A DNA stretch of 64,000 nt from Bacillota bacterium (GTDB taxonomy: Bacteria > Bacillota > UBA4882 > UBA8346), in contig JAKPCT010000193.1 in assembly GCA_029553165.1 (NCBI GenBank), positions 18,073-82,072 of the forward strand, given 5' to 3'. Positions 43,399-52,276 of the stretch are shown one piece after another. The position numbers and the translations under genes were made by a program. Below the pieces are notes generated by a model. That model searched no databases. It was not told the DNA's origin and worked only from the letters and a program-made list of their open reading frames with translations. How positions within the stretch are numbered: the first letter of the stretch is position 1; each line of letters opens with the position of its first letter.

Positions 43399-44865
43399 AT
43401 GTTATTTAATTCATTAGAGTTTTTAATCTTTTTTCCGTTGGTTATAGCTTTGTATTTTATTTTGCCGCATAAGTTTCGCTGGGCATTATTATTGTTAGCC
43501 AGCTGTATATTTTATATGTATTATAAGCCAATCTATATTGTTTTACTCATGTTCTCAGCGTATCTTGACTATTGTGTAAGTATTAAAATGGAGGAGACTT
43601 CTTCAAAGCAGAAAAAGAAGTTTTACTTATTGGTTAGCCTCATTGGGAATCTTGGTTTATTATTTATCTTCAAATACTTTAACTTTTTTAACAGTCTCTT
43701 TGGTGCTGCTGTTACCGCATTTGGCGGGGAATACTCTTTTCGGGGGTTAAACCTGTTGTTACCGATGGGAATCTCTTTTTATACTTTTCAGACGTTAAGT
43801 TATACCATTGATGTCTATCGGGGCAACAGAAAAGCCGAACGGCATTTTGGATATTTTGCCCTTTATGTAAGCTATTTTCCACAATTGGTTGCCGGTCCGA
43901 TTGAAAGGTCAGATCGTCTTTTACCACAATTGCAGGAGCAACATAATTTTGATTATGATCGGGCAGTCTCCGGTCTGCGCCGCATGTTATGGGGTTTCTT
44001 TAAAAAAGTGATTATTGCGGATAATCTGGCTGTGGTTGTCAATCCTGTTTTTGCTAATCCGTACAAGTATAACGGATTTACATTATTACTGGGTGTGTTA
44101 TTCTTTAATATCCAAATTTTCTGTGATTTCTCAGCATATTCGGATATTGCGATTGGTTCGGCCCGGGTGATGGGGGTTGAATTGATGGAAAACTTTAGAC
44201 GTCCGTATTTTGCGAGAAATCTTAATGAGTTTTGGCGAAGATGGCACATTTCACTGACTACCTGGTTTAAAGACTATTTATATTTTCCTTTGGGCGGAAG
44301 TCGGGTCTCCAGAGCGAGACGGAATCTAAATGTAAGTTTGGTCTTTTTAATAAGTGGCCTATGGCATGGAGCCAATTTAACCTTTATAGTCTGGGGAGCT
44401 TTCCATGCATTGCTGCAATTTTTTGGTGAAATAACTAAAAGTTTTCGTGAGCAAATTTATACCCTGCTTCGGATACCTGAGCAGTCAAAGTTCAAGAGAG
44501 TATTTCAAATTTTGATCACTTTTACGATCGTCTGTTTAGCAGGATTGATCTTTAGAGCTCAAACGCTTTCGGATGCTTATTATATTGCTACACACTTAAT
44601 TGATTTCGATTCCAATTATAATTTGAGGGTAGCACTTGAGAATTTGGGACTCAACAGTATGCAAGTTCTATTGATCTTCCTGACATTATTTGCTATTGGA
44701 ATCATGTTTTTAAAGCATCTTCTGGAAGAGTTAAATGTTGGACGGTTGATTGACATCAATAGGTATCCAATAGCATTAAGATGGGGCTTGTATCTGTTTC
44801 TTCTGTTTTTTATCGTTATTGCCGGTAGCTTTACCAATCAAGAATTTATCTATTTTCAATTTTAG
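43399..44865 (+). CDS. MBOAT-family O-acyltransferase (AlgI-like)
   Basis: 488 residues of a polytopic membrane-bound O-acyltransferase. The start MLFNSLEFLIFFPLV and the central YFPQLVAGPIERSDRLLPQL, NFRRPYFARNLNEFWRRWHISLTTWFKDY-type block (split here) and ISGLWHGANLTF (catalytic His near residue 323) are AlgI-family hallmarks. Such proteins move acetyl groups across the membrane to O-acetylate cell-surface polysaccharide. AAAGGTG precedes the ATG. The SGNH-like gene follows 17 bases later, the common partner for this family. The glycan acceptor is unknown. Confidence 0.92.
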   Translation: MLFNSLEFLIFFPLVIALYFILPHKFRWALLLLASCIFYMYYKPIYIVLLMFSAYLDYCVSIKMEETSSKQKKKFYLLVSLIGNLGLLFIFKYFNFFNSLFGAAVTAFGGEYSFRGLNLLLPMGISFYTFQTLSYTIDVYRGNRKAERHFGYFALYVSYFPQLVAGPIERSDRLLPQLQEQHNFDYDRAVSGLRRMLWGFFKKVIIADNLAVVVNPVFANPYKYNGFTLLLGVLFFNIQIFCDFSAYSDIAIGSARVMGVELMENFRRPYFARNLNEFWRRWHISLTTWFKDYLYFPLGGSRVSRARRNLNVSLVFLISGLWHGANLTFIVWGAFHALLQFFGEITKSFREQIYTLLRIPEQSKFKRVFQILITFTIVCLAGLIFRAQTLSDAYYIATHLIDFDSNYNLRVALENLGLNSMQVLLIFLTLFAIGIMFLKHLLEELNVGRLIDINRYPIALRWGLYLFLLFFIVIAGSFTNQEFIYFQF

Positions 44866-44882
44866 TCTGGTGAGGGTATGAC

Positions 44883-45851
44883 ATGAAAAAATTTTTGATT
44901 AAACTTATGACCTTTATAACACTTTTTTTGCTGTTAAACATTTTAATAATAGCATTACCGGAGAATGACAATGACTTTTTACATGCGATTACTGATAAAC
45001 ACCAGTTACTAAGGTTAACCCAAAACGACAAACGGCTTATCGTTATCGGAGGGTCAAATGTGGCGTTTGGGGTTGACAGTAAAAAAATTGAAGCACAATT
45101 AGGTATTAGAGTTATTAATGTTGCTGTACATGCTGGAATGGGTTTGAAATATACACTTGACGACATAGTCAAATATATCAATAAAGGTGATATTGTACTC
45201 TTAATCCCTGAATACCATATGTTTTATGATGATAAGTTTTATGGTGGTACCGAGACTATCGAAGTTTTGCGGATCTGTCCGGAGAATTTAAATAGTATAT
45301 CTTTCAAGCAATTTATCCAGATGTTTAAGGGATATCCACCCTATGTCAGACGTAAAGTTGGCTATACTGCTTTGAATTTAATGGGTGTCAAAAAATTTGG
45401 AGATATCTATTTTCGTGATTCGTTTAATGAGTACGGGGACTTAGTTGCTCATTTGGAGCGAGAAAATTTAATATTTGATACGAGTTGCCGTTTAGAAAAA
45501 CTCAATCCCGAAGTCTTTTCTTATATTGAACAAATTAAAAGTCAAATCGATGCCCATGAAGGTGTATTATTGATCTCTTTTCCGTCTTTTCATGTAACAG
45601 CTTATAATGATGTCCGTAAACAGGTCAATACTGTTGTCAGAGAATTGAAGAATAATTCTAATCTTAATATAATCTCTAATTTCCAGGACTATATCTTTGA
45701 TCATGAGTTATTTTATAACTCCATCTATCATCTGAATGCTGATGGGAGGGAGCTTCGGACTGCGAGGTTAATTAAAGACCTGCAAAGATTGACGGGTGTT
45801 GCCGGGATCTCATGGCAACCAAATCCATCTGTTGGAAAGTATCTGCAATAA
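44883..45851 (+). CDS. SGNH-hydrolase-like partner of the MBOAT protein
   Basis: 322 residues. One N-terminal membrane segment (about 5-25) anchors an extracytoplasmic domain. RLIVIGGSNVAFG (about 52-64) is the SGNH block I with GGSN in place of GDS, and FYNSIYHLNADGRELR (about 277-292) is block V. In related proteins I expect Asp where Asn stands in FYN, so the catalytic triad may be altered. It probably completes transfer of the acetyl group delivered by the MBOAT protein, as AlgJ/AlgX or DltD-like proteins do. Position and spacing support a two-gene operon ending at a terminator. Confidence 0.75.
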   Translation: MKKFLIKLMTFITLFLLLNILIIALPENDNDFLHAITDKHQLLRLTQNDKRLIVIGGSNVAFGVDSKKIEAQLGIRVINVAVHAGMGLKYTLDDIVKYINKGDIVLLIPEYHMFYDDKFYGGTETIEVLRICPENLNSISFKQFIQMFKGYPPYVRRKVGYTALNLMGVKKFGDIYFRDSFNEYGDLVAHLERENLIFDTSCRLEKLNPEVFSYIEQIKSQIDAHEGVLLISFPSFHVTAYNDVRKQVNTVVRELKNNSNLNIISNFQDYIFDHELFYNSIYHLNADGRELRTARLIKDLQRLTGVAGISWQPNPSVGKYLQ

Positions 45852-45939
45852 TTTTCGATTTAACGGGCTTGTGATTGGATGTAGATTTGTTCCATTGACA
45901 AGGATGTATTTGTTGCTAGTATATTGATACTTTTAAGAG

Positions 45940-45970
45940 ACCAGCTTCAAAAGAGGCTGGTTTTTAGTTT
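45940..45970 (+). terminator. Rho-independent terminator after the O-acetylation pair
   Basis: ACCAGC and GCTGGT pair around a ten-base loop, followed by TTTTTAGTTTT. A TTGACA (45895-45900) with TAGTAT or TATATT near 45917-45925 lies just before it and could start a very short transcript. From 45971 to 46100 I see nothing else. Confidence 0.75.
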
Positions 45971-46100
45971 TATTCCGGAATTGCAGTTGGGTATCTGTTA
46001 AAAACATTGTAATATTAATTCTTTCACCCCTAGTTTTTTGGATTTTTCAAAGTACAACAACCAAAAACATCGGATGGTTAAACTATTATTTTCCTTATTA

Positions 46101-46350
46101 TGTGTTCGATAATGAATTTTTGATCCAAAAATGACTCTTTTGATACTCAAATTGTGATCCACTTGAAGTCAAATTTCTTTTTAAATTTTTTAGTTGCTTT
46201 TTTTAAATAGTTACACTTAAATTCCTGGCAATTCAGCTTTTTTCCTGATAGAAAAAATCCAAATTGCCAGGCTAAATGGATCACATTTGGTTATCGTAGG
46301 TGGATCTAACTTTGATTATCAAGTGGATCAATTTTTCATTATCAATCGCA
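46101..46350. mobile_element. 250-bp miniature inverted-repeat element, IS21-like ends
   Basis: The element begins TG and ends CA. Its ends are inverted: left TCGATAATGAATTTTTGATC, right (reverse complement) TTGATAATGAAAAATTGATC. Further GATCCA/TGGATC motifs recur inward at both ends, the multiple-terminal-repeat style of IS21-family elements. It is flanked by a perfect 6-bp direct repeat TTATTA (46095-46100 and 46351-46356). An inner hairpin CCTGGCAATT/AATTGCCAGG lies at 46224-46270. It holds no gene, so it would need a transposase from elsewhere. Confidence 0.72.
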
Positions 46351-46463
46351 TTATTAAATAGATTATTAAAAATAAAAATTAAAAATATGTAAATAAGGAG
46401 GAAAAATCATATTAATGCAGAAAATACCATATATTCAAAACAAAATTAACAACAGGAATTTTA

Positions 46464-46910
46464 TTGGTAGTAGTTGTATTGGCTATGGTCCTTGCGGGCT
46501 GTGGTGGCGGAGGTGGTAAAAAAGGCGGGGGAACCGATGCTGCGAACAATCCGAATAGCGAACCTAATGTCCCCACTACTTCAAGCGGTTCAGGAGTTTT
46601 AAAATCAATACCTGATAAACTGAAGAATACCACTTGGGAGGGTAAAGACAGGAAAGGAGTTGTAGTAAAAATCAGTTTTACTACTAACGATTTTACTTAT
46701 TCCAGAGATAAAGAAAACTTTAAGTTTAGTGATAAGTACCGTGATTATGTGATTGAGGAAGAAGTTACTGGAACTTATTATTCAGTTACTAGTTATAAAG
46801 GAAATACTGAACATGAGTGGGATTTTGCTACTATAGAAAATGGTAAATTAGAATTTTCTTTCGTAAATGAAAAAGATGAACAAATTATGGCTACTTTAGT
46901 GAAGAAATAA
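46464..46910 (+). CDS. Small lipoprotein with apparently frameshifted start
   Basis: The frame gives a lipobox VLAGC, then a Gly/Lys-rich linker and an acidic 100-residue beta-rich domain with a TWEGKDRKGVVVKISF stretch, like a lipocalin-type export protein, though no family is certain. The signal sequence continues upstream in frame (KTKLTTGILLVVVV), but that frame has a stop at 46413-46415 and no ATG, GTG or TTG before 46464. ATG 46415, with GGAGG about 12 bases upstream, is one frame off. Either a one-base frameshift lies between 46416 and 46430 or TTG 46464 is used. Confidence 0.5.
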   Translation: MVVVVLAMVLAGCGGGGGKKGGGTDAANNPNSEPNVPTTSSGSGVLKSIPDKLKNTTWEGKDRKGVVVKISFTTNDFTYSRDKENFKFSDKYRDYVIEEEVTGTYYSVTSYKGNTEHEWDFATIENGKLEFSFVNEKDEQIMATLVKK

Positions 46911-46928
46911 GTTTATATTTTCCCAAAA

Positions 46929-46963
46929 AACTCACCTGTATAACTAATAGGTGAGTTTTTTTG
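46929..46963 (+). terminator. Rho-independent terminator
   Basis: AACTCACCT and AGGTGAGTT form a nine-pair stem over an 11-base loop, followed by seven Ts. It ends the lipoprotein transcript and may also serve the converging hsp20 gene. Confidence 0.85.
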
Positions 46964-46987
46964 TTGGGTTTTTTGTAGCAAGCCAAA

Positions 46988-47437
46988 TTACTGAATTTGC
47001 CTTTCATCTGACTCGATTATGGGTTTAAAGCCACGCCGTGAAGAGGTTTCCACTTTTGGGACCCGTAGTTTCAAGACACCGTTACGGTAGTGGGCCGTTG
47101 CCTGTTCGGATTTCACCTCAACCGGTAATGGGATGGTCCGGTAGAAACTGCCATAGTGGCGTTCTGTTAAATGGTAACCTTTTTCCTCACGGGTTTGATC
47201 CTGTTTGATTTCCCCTTTAAGAGTGATCATTCTTTCTTCAACGGTAATGTCCAGATCTTCACGATTTACCCCTGGAATATCAGCATGCAGAATAATTTCA
47301 TTCTCCGTTTCTTTAAGATCGACCGATGGACCAAAATTGCCGGAACGGAAAAAATCATTGAAGGTTTTGGGGATTAGCTGAAAGCGATCTTCCCAGAAAT
47401 CATGGTTGAACGGGCTTAGCCAATTACGATTATTCAT
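46988..47437 (-). CDS. Small heat-shock protein (Hsp20/alpha-crystallin)
   Basis: 149 residues. The alpha-crystallin domain runs from about residue 38 with VDLKETENEIILHADIPG and ends with the GVLKLRVPK signature. It holds unfolding proteins in a soluble state. A strong AAGGAGGAAAAA site precedes the ATG. I see no CIRCE upstream, so control differs from the dnaK operon. It stands alone on the minus strand between a lipoprotein and the FMN-enzyme genes. Confidence 0.93.
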   Translation of the reverse strand: MNNRNWLSPFNHDFWEDRFQLIPKTFNDFFRSGNFGPSVDLKETENEIILHADIPGVNREDLDITVEERMITLKGEIKQDQTREEKGYHLTERHYGSFYRTIPLPVEVKSEQATAHYRNGVLKLRVPKVETSSRRGFKPIIESDERQIQ

Positions 47438-47608
47438 AATTTTTTCCTCCTTCAGTTTTTGATTTATTTTATACAGATATTATTTCACTAATTTTATGAT
47501 TTAGTCTTATCCAATAATCTTATGAAGTTTTTTGATGTATAAACTGAATGATAATAGTTTGACAAATTAGGGTAATAATAACTGTAACCAAATTGGGAGG
47601 ATTAATTG

Positions 47609-49018
47609 ATGTTTTGGCAAATGTTATTGGCTTTTGGTTTGAGCTTTTTGGTAACTGCCTTTTTGGCATTGCTTTTTGCTCGGCCGGGGATTAATCTGAT
47701 TGTAGACCGGTTTGTCAAAAGGTTGCTGCAGGATCCATACCCGGAAAACCTGGCCGAGATGTACAATGTCTTTAAAAAAGTGGGAGTTCAGAATGTCGTG
47801 GAGGCTGACTTGCGGGCCAATGACGGCGAACCGCTGAAACGTCCGTTTGGAAGCCCAATTCATTTTTCCGATTGGGATCAATTATTGTTTAATCCGGTCT
47901 ATTTATCACGCCGGCCAATTGAAGAATCGGTTTCAATTGATACTTCAGTAACCATTGGACCATTGGCCAAACGTCCACTGGAGATTGATCTTCCGATAAT
48001 GATTGGGGGAATGGCCTATGGATTTGGGCCATCGTTAAGAGCCAAATTAGCATTGGCCAAGGGAGTGGATCTGGTTAATACCGCCACCAATACCGGAGTT
48101 GGTCCGTTTTTACCGGAGGAACGAAAATACACGAAACGGTTGATCATTCAATATAATCGCGGTAATTGGGGGAAGGAAGAAGAAGTACTACGTCAGGCAG
48201 ATATGATTGAGGTTCAACTTGGATATGGAGCTTTAGGTCCGGCGCCGGTAGTGTTAGACGCTGAAGATATCAGCGAGGAGTTTCGCGAGTATATGAAGTT
48301 ACGGCCCGGTACCGAACTGAAATTAGACAGTACACTTGATGGTATAACTACTAAAAGGGCTTTGACCGGCTTGGTGGATTATTTAAAGAAGGTCACCAAT
48401 GGTGTTCCGGTTGGAGTAAAGATTGGCGCCACTCATTATTTAGAAAAAGAGTTGGATATTCTCGTGGGTGCAGGTGTTGATTTCGTAACGATTGATGGCG
48501 CTGAAGGAGGAATTAATTTTGGTCCGGCCATCTTAGCTGATGACTGTGGACTGCCAACTTTACCGGCGCTTTGCCGGGCTGCTGCTTACTTCCAGAAAAA
48601 TCGTTTAGACAAGAAAGTTTCATTAATAATCTCCGGGGGATTATTCAATCCGGGCCAATTTTTAAAAGCAATTGCTTTAGGAGCAGATGCCGTATACATT
48701 GGAACAATCGCAATGCTGGTCATTGCACATCTGCAAGTGAGTAAGACTATTCCATGGGAACCGCCTACCGAACTGGTTTATGAGAGGGGCAAGTTTAAAG
48801 ACGAATTGGATATCGAAAAAGGAGCGTTAAATATTGCTAACTATTTAAAAAGCTGCAAAGAAGAGATGGTCCTTGCCCTGCGGTCAATGGGAAGAACTTC
48901 GCTCGCAGAATTGACTTTAAAGGATCTCTGTGCACTTACTCCGGATATCTCGTCAATGACCAGAACGGAACTGGGGTTATATGCGCCCATGTTAGCAAGT
49001 GAGGGTACCAATGACTGA
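47609..49018 (+). CDS. FMN-binding glutamate-synthase-like protein (copy 1)
   Basis: 469 residues. One N-terminal membrane segment (about 2-24) precedes a glutamate-synthase-type FMN TIM barrel: GSPIHFSDWDQLLFNP, IMIGGMAYGFGPSLRAKLALAKG, VKIGATHYLEKEL, ISGGLFNPGQFLKAIALGADAV. The CxxxxC cluster region of true GltS proteins is replaced by PWEPPTELVY, so a [3Fe-4S] cluster is unlikely and ordinary glutamate synthesis is doubtful. GGGAGG precedes the ATG at 47609. The end overlaps the start of a paralogue, so they form a coupled pair. Substrate unknown. Confidence 0.78.
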   Translation: MFWQMLLAFGLSFLVTAFLALLFARPGINLIVDRFVKRLLQDPYPENLAEMYNVFKKVGVQNVVEADLRANDGEPLKRPFGSPIHFSDWDQLLFNPVYLSRRPIEESVSIDTSVTIGPLAKRPLEIDLPIMIGGMAYGFGPSLRAKLALAKGVDLVNTATNTGVGPFLPEERKYTKRLIIQYNRGNWGKEEEVLRQADMIEVQLGYGALGPAPVVLDAEDISEEFREYMKLRPGTELKLDSTLDGITTKRALTGLVDYLKKVTNGVPVGVKIGATHYLEKELDILVGAGVDFVTIDGAEGGINFGPAILADDCGLPTLPALCRAAAYFQKNRLDKKVSLIISGGLFNPGQFLKAIALGADAVYIGTIAMLVIAHLQVSKTIPWEPPTELVYERGKFKDELDIEKGALNIANYLKSCKEEMVLALRSMGRTSLAELTLKDLCALTPDISSMTRTELGLYAPMLASEGTND

Positions 49019-50366
49019 TTTATTGTTAGTTTTTCTAAGTAGTTTACTGGGATTATTAATTGCAGGTGTTGTGGTAGGGTTCTTTTTTCTAAAAAAGATT
49101 ACCAAAGAAATATGTATGGCGAAAAATTTAAAACGAATCAGTAATTGGTTGCTAATGTTTACCAAATTGGACTGGCGGAATTATATCGAAACAATGCTAC
49201 GTGCGGAAGAAGGAAAGAGTATTGCGCGCCCGTTTGGGACGCCAATCCGCCATTTTAGCTGGAATAAGATTCAATTCAATCCGGTTTACCTAAGCAAAAC
49301 ACCATTGGATGATGTTGAAGTCAATACTGAAATTGTACTGGGTCCCAGAGCGAAGCAGCCCTTAAAACTGGAAATTCCAATACTGTTAGCCGGGATGGCT
49401 TACGGAAGCGCGCTAAGTTTGCGTTCGCATCAGGCGTTAGGTGGAGCAGCCAAACAGGTAGGAAGCGTTTTGAATTTCGGTAATGGAGTATTTTTACCGG
49501 AAATGCGGCGTGAAACTGATAAGTTCGTGCTGCAGATACCCCGGGCATATTGGTCACGGGAACCGGAGATCTGGCAGCAAGTGGACTTAATCGAGATTGG
49601 TCTGGGGCACAGCGCGTGGGCTTCAGCACCGATTAGAATCGATGGTTACCGGGTATCACCTGATTTTGCAGATCGAATTAAGGCAATACCGGGGCTAGAT
49701 CTGGAAATCCATAGTAATCTGCCGGAGAATACTTCGTTTAAAGAATTAAAACAGTTTGTTCAGGATATTAAAGCTGCAAGCGGTGGTAAACCGGTTGGTT
49801 TTAAATTTGGTTGCAGCCATTATATTGAGCGAGAGTTGGAGAAGATGATTGAAGCCGGAGCGGATGTCATTTTTTTTGATGGAAATGAAGGCGGAACTCA
49901 TGGTTCACCGCCGTTATTTCAGGACCATTTTGGACTGCCGTTATTACCGGGGTTATGCCGGGCTGCTAAGTTTATGCGAGACAATCAACTATGTGGGAAA
50001 GTATCGTTAGTTGTCGGAGGAGGGCTTAGTACTCCGGGTGATTTTCTGAAGTGTTTAGCTTTGGGTGCCGATGCAGTGATTGTTGGGACAATTGCTGTAT
50101 TATCAATGGTTTCGTCGCAGGTTACCAAAACATTGCCTTGGGAGCCACCGACGGAAATCGTCTATCATGGAGCTCAAAAGGAAGATAGTTTTGATTATCA
50201 ATTAGGGGGTCAACATCTAAGCAATTATCTGGAAAGTTGTCTTTGTGAGATGAAAGAACTCACCAAAATCCTTGGAAAAACACGGTTGACTGATTTGAAC
50301 AAAAATGATCTGGTGGCTTTAGATCCGATCTATGCTCAAATAGCAGAGATCGAATGTATATACTGA
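49011..50366 (+). CDS. FMN-binding glutamate-synthase-like protein (copy 2)
   Basis: 451 residues, a clear paralogue of the upstream gene: N-terminal membrane segment, GTPIRHFSWNKIQFNPVYLS, LLAGMAYGSALSLRSHQAL, VGFKFGCSHYIEREL, VGGGLSTPGDFLKCLALGADAV and PWEPPTEIVY, again without the iron-sulfur cysteines. The ATG at 49011 overlaps the stop of copy 1 by eight bases (ATGACTGA). The two have diverged strongly, which suggests a heteromeric enzyme at the membrane rather than a recent duplication. That is inference. Confidence 0.78.
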   Translation: MTDLLLVFLSSLLGLLIAGVVVGFFFLKKITKEICMAKNLKRISNWLLMFTKLDWRNYIETMLRAEEGKSIARPFGTPIRHFSWNKIQFNPVYLSKTPLDDVEVNTEIVLGPRAKQPLKLEIPILLAGMAYGSALSLRSHQALGGAAKQVGSVLNFGNGVFLPEMRRETDKFVLQIPRAYWSREPEIWQQVDLIEIGLGHSAWASAPIRIDGYRVSPDFADRIKAIPGLDLEIHSNLPENTSFKELKQFVQDIKAASGGKPVGFKFGCSHYIERELEKMIEAGADVIFFDGNEGGTHGSPPLFQDHFGLPLLPGLCRAAKFMRDNQLCGKVSLVVGGGLSTPGDFLKCLALGADAVIVGTIAVLSMVSSQVTKTLPWEPPTEIVYHGAQKEDSFDYQLGGQHLSNYLESCLCEMKELTKILGKTRLTDLNKNDLVALDPIYAQIAEIECIY

Positions 50367-50438
50367 ATTAAATCCTAAAGCTGTAGCGTAAACTATACCG
50401 ATAGTAATACCGTACACCGTACCGTAGGAGGACAAGAA

Positions 50439-50732
50439 ATGGCGGGAGTCAATGAAAAAACTTGTTTTAATGATGAAACCAAGGAAGAGATCTTAAGCAG
50501 ATTAAAACGAGCGGAGGGGCAGTTACGCGGAATTCAGCGAATGATTGAGGAAGAACGGTCCTGCCAGGATTTGGTGATGCAATTGGTTGCAGTCAAGTCG
50601 GCAATTACCCAGGTTGCCCTCACGGCTTTAAGTAATCAGTTTATTCACTGTTTAAGTGAAGCCGAAGTCAATGGTGAGCCAACTGCACAGATTACTGCCA
50701 AATTTATTGAGATCTTTAAAAAATTATCTTAA
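50439..50732 (+). CDS. CsoR/RcnR/CstR-family metal- or persulfide-sensing repressor
   Basis: 97 residues with the all-helical DUF156 fold: SRLKRAEGQLRGIQRMIEE, then SCQDLVMQLVAVKSAI. Counting from the start, Cys42 and Cys71 have the 29-residue spacing of the family; the position of the copper-ligand His in CsoR (residue 67) is Gln. Loss of that His is closer to CstR-type persulfide sensors, but no sulfur genes lie nearby. Upstream are two tandem ACCGTAC copies (50409-50422) that could be part of an operator. AGGAGG precedes the ATG. Ligand is uncertain. Confidence 0.78.
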   Translation: MAGVNEKTCFNDETKEEILSRLKRAEGQLRGIQRMIEEERSCQDLVMQLVAVKSAITQVALTALSNQFIHCLSEAEVNGEPTAQITAKFIEIFKKLS

Positions 50733-50794
50733 ATCGATGGAACATTTTTGAGTTAAGTTTGTCTAAATGATCAAATTCGAAAGGGGGAATTTGA

Positions 50795-52216
50795 TTGAAA
50801 CGGATTCGGATCCAGTATTTATTATTGATTTTAACTTTAGTATCGTTGATTACAATCATTACGGTCTGGGGCGCCGATCAAGAACAGCAGAAAGCCGGAG
50901 GCAGTCGGCCTGCAAATGATCAGTTAGTCCAATTGACAGTGTATAATCAAGACTTGGCACTGGTAAAAGACCGCCGTGTGTTGGTTTTGAATAATGGAAT
51001 CAGCAATTACCGGTTTACTGATGTTGCTTCCAAAATTGATCCGACGTCAGTTAAGTTTTATACGCCAAATGTGACAGGAATTCGTGTTTTAGAACAGAAT
51101 TACGAATATGATGTGGTTAATGATTCAAAGTTACTGCAGAAGTTTTTAGGTGAAAAAATTACCGTGGTTGACACCAAAGGTGAAGTGATTGAAGGTTATT
51201 TACTTGGCGCTGGCGAAAATTTGGTGCTCTCCAGTAATGAGTCAGGCGGAGAAGTACAGATCATCAAAAATTCGCAAGTTAAGTCAATTCGGTTTCCGGA
51301 GTTGCCGGGAGGCCTGGTAGTCAAACCTACTTTGGTCTGGTTGCTCCAGAATGCGAATAAAACCGGAGAACAGTTGGTTGAAGTCTCTTATTTAACCGGT
51401 GGATTATCATGGAGTGTCGACTACGTCGCAACCATCAACCAGAAAGATGATCGGGTTGATTTAACCGGTTGGGTGACATTGAACAATCAAAGCGGGGCCA
51501 GTTATGAAAATGCCAGTCTCAAGCTGATTGCCGGCAAAATTAACCAGGTAAAAGAAGACCCGAATCTATTAAGGGGATTAATGCTTGAAAAAGCTAAAGC
51601 TGCCGGCACGAACTCGTTTAGTGAAGAGTCTTTCTTTGAATATCACATGTATACTTTGAATCGACCAACTTCATTGAAGAATAACCAGATCAAACAGGTG
51701 GAACTGTTGTCAGCCAATACGGTGGTTGCTAAAAAATTGTTTATTTATCAAGGAGCGCGTGACCCGAAGAGAGTTAAGACAATGCTCGAATTTTCCAATA
51801 GTTCGGCCAATAATATGGGAATACCGTTGCCTAATGGACGGATTAGAGTCCAAAAAGCTGATCAATCAGGTTCATTACAATTTATTGGCGAAGACCGCAT
51901 TGATCATACACCGAAAGATGAGACGGTCCGGATCTATCTGGGCGATGCCTTTGATATCGTCGGTGAACGGATTCAAACTGAGGTAAAGGAAATATCCAAA
52001 AACAGCCGTGAATTGAGTTACCGGATTGTGTTACGGAATCATAAAAAAGAAGCGGTGACTGTAACAGCCGTGGAGGAGATGCCTTATCGCGGTGATTGGA
52101 AGATCACTAACAGCAGCCACAATTATACCAAAAAAGACGCGGCGAAGGTTGAGTTTATTGTAAATATTCCGGCTAATGGGGAACAGGTGATCACTTATAC
52201 CGTAAGATATAAGTAA
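50795..52216 (+). CDS. DUF4139-type secreted or membrane-anchored protein
   Basis: 473 residues. An N-terminal hydrophobic segment (about 7-25) acts as signal or anchor. The body starts VQLTVYNQDLALVKDRRVL and continues with SYLTGGLSWSVDYVATI, patterns of the DUF4139 family of extracytoplasmic proteins, and ends in a beta-rich NIPANGEQVITYTVRYK. Function is not established for the family. The TTG at 50795 follows AAGGGGG by seven bases. The gene stands about 60 bases after the CsoR-family gene and could be under its control. Confidence 0.7.
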   Translation: MKRIRIQYLLLILTLVSLITIITVWGADQEQQKAGGSRPANDQLVQLTVYNQDLALVKDRRVLVLNNGISNYRFTDVASKIDPTSVKFYTPNVTGIRVLEQNYEYDVVNDSKLLQKFLGEKITVVDTKGEVIEGYLLGAGENLVLSSNESGGEVQIIKNSQVKSIRFPELPGGLVVKPTLVWLLQNANKTGEQLVEVSYLTGGLSWSVDYVATINQKDDRVDLTGWVTLNNQSGASYENASLKLIAGKINQVKEDPNLLRGLMLEKAKAAGTNSFSEESFFEYHMYTLNRPTSLKNNQIKQVELLSANTVVAKKLFIYQGARDPKRVKTMLEFSNSSANNMGIPLPNGRIRVQKADQSGSLQFIGEDRIDHTPKDETVRIYLGDAFDIVGERIQTEVKEISKNSRELSYRIVLRNHKKEAVTVTAVEEMPYRGDWKITNSSHNYTKKDAAKVEFIVNIPANGEQVITYTVRYK

Positions 52217-52222
52217 TTTAAA

Positions 52223-52261
52223 AGCGAGCTTTTAGCTTTGAGTAACAGTTAAAAGCTCGCT
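52223..52261. terminator. Terminator hairpin between convergent genes
   Basis: AGCGAGCTTTTA and TAAAAGCTCGCT form a perfect 12-pair stem over a 15-base loop. The T-run is better on the minus strand, so it serves dapL and probably also the opposing gene. Confidence 0.75.
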
Positions 52262-52276
52262 GTCCTTCAAGATGAT

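Noticed and set aside
50409..50422. Confident CsoR operator
   Set aside because: The two ACCGTAC copies are direct repeats, while known sites of this family are inverted and G/C-tract based; kept only as a note.
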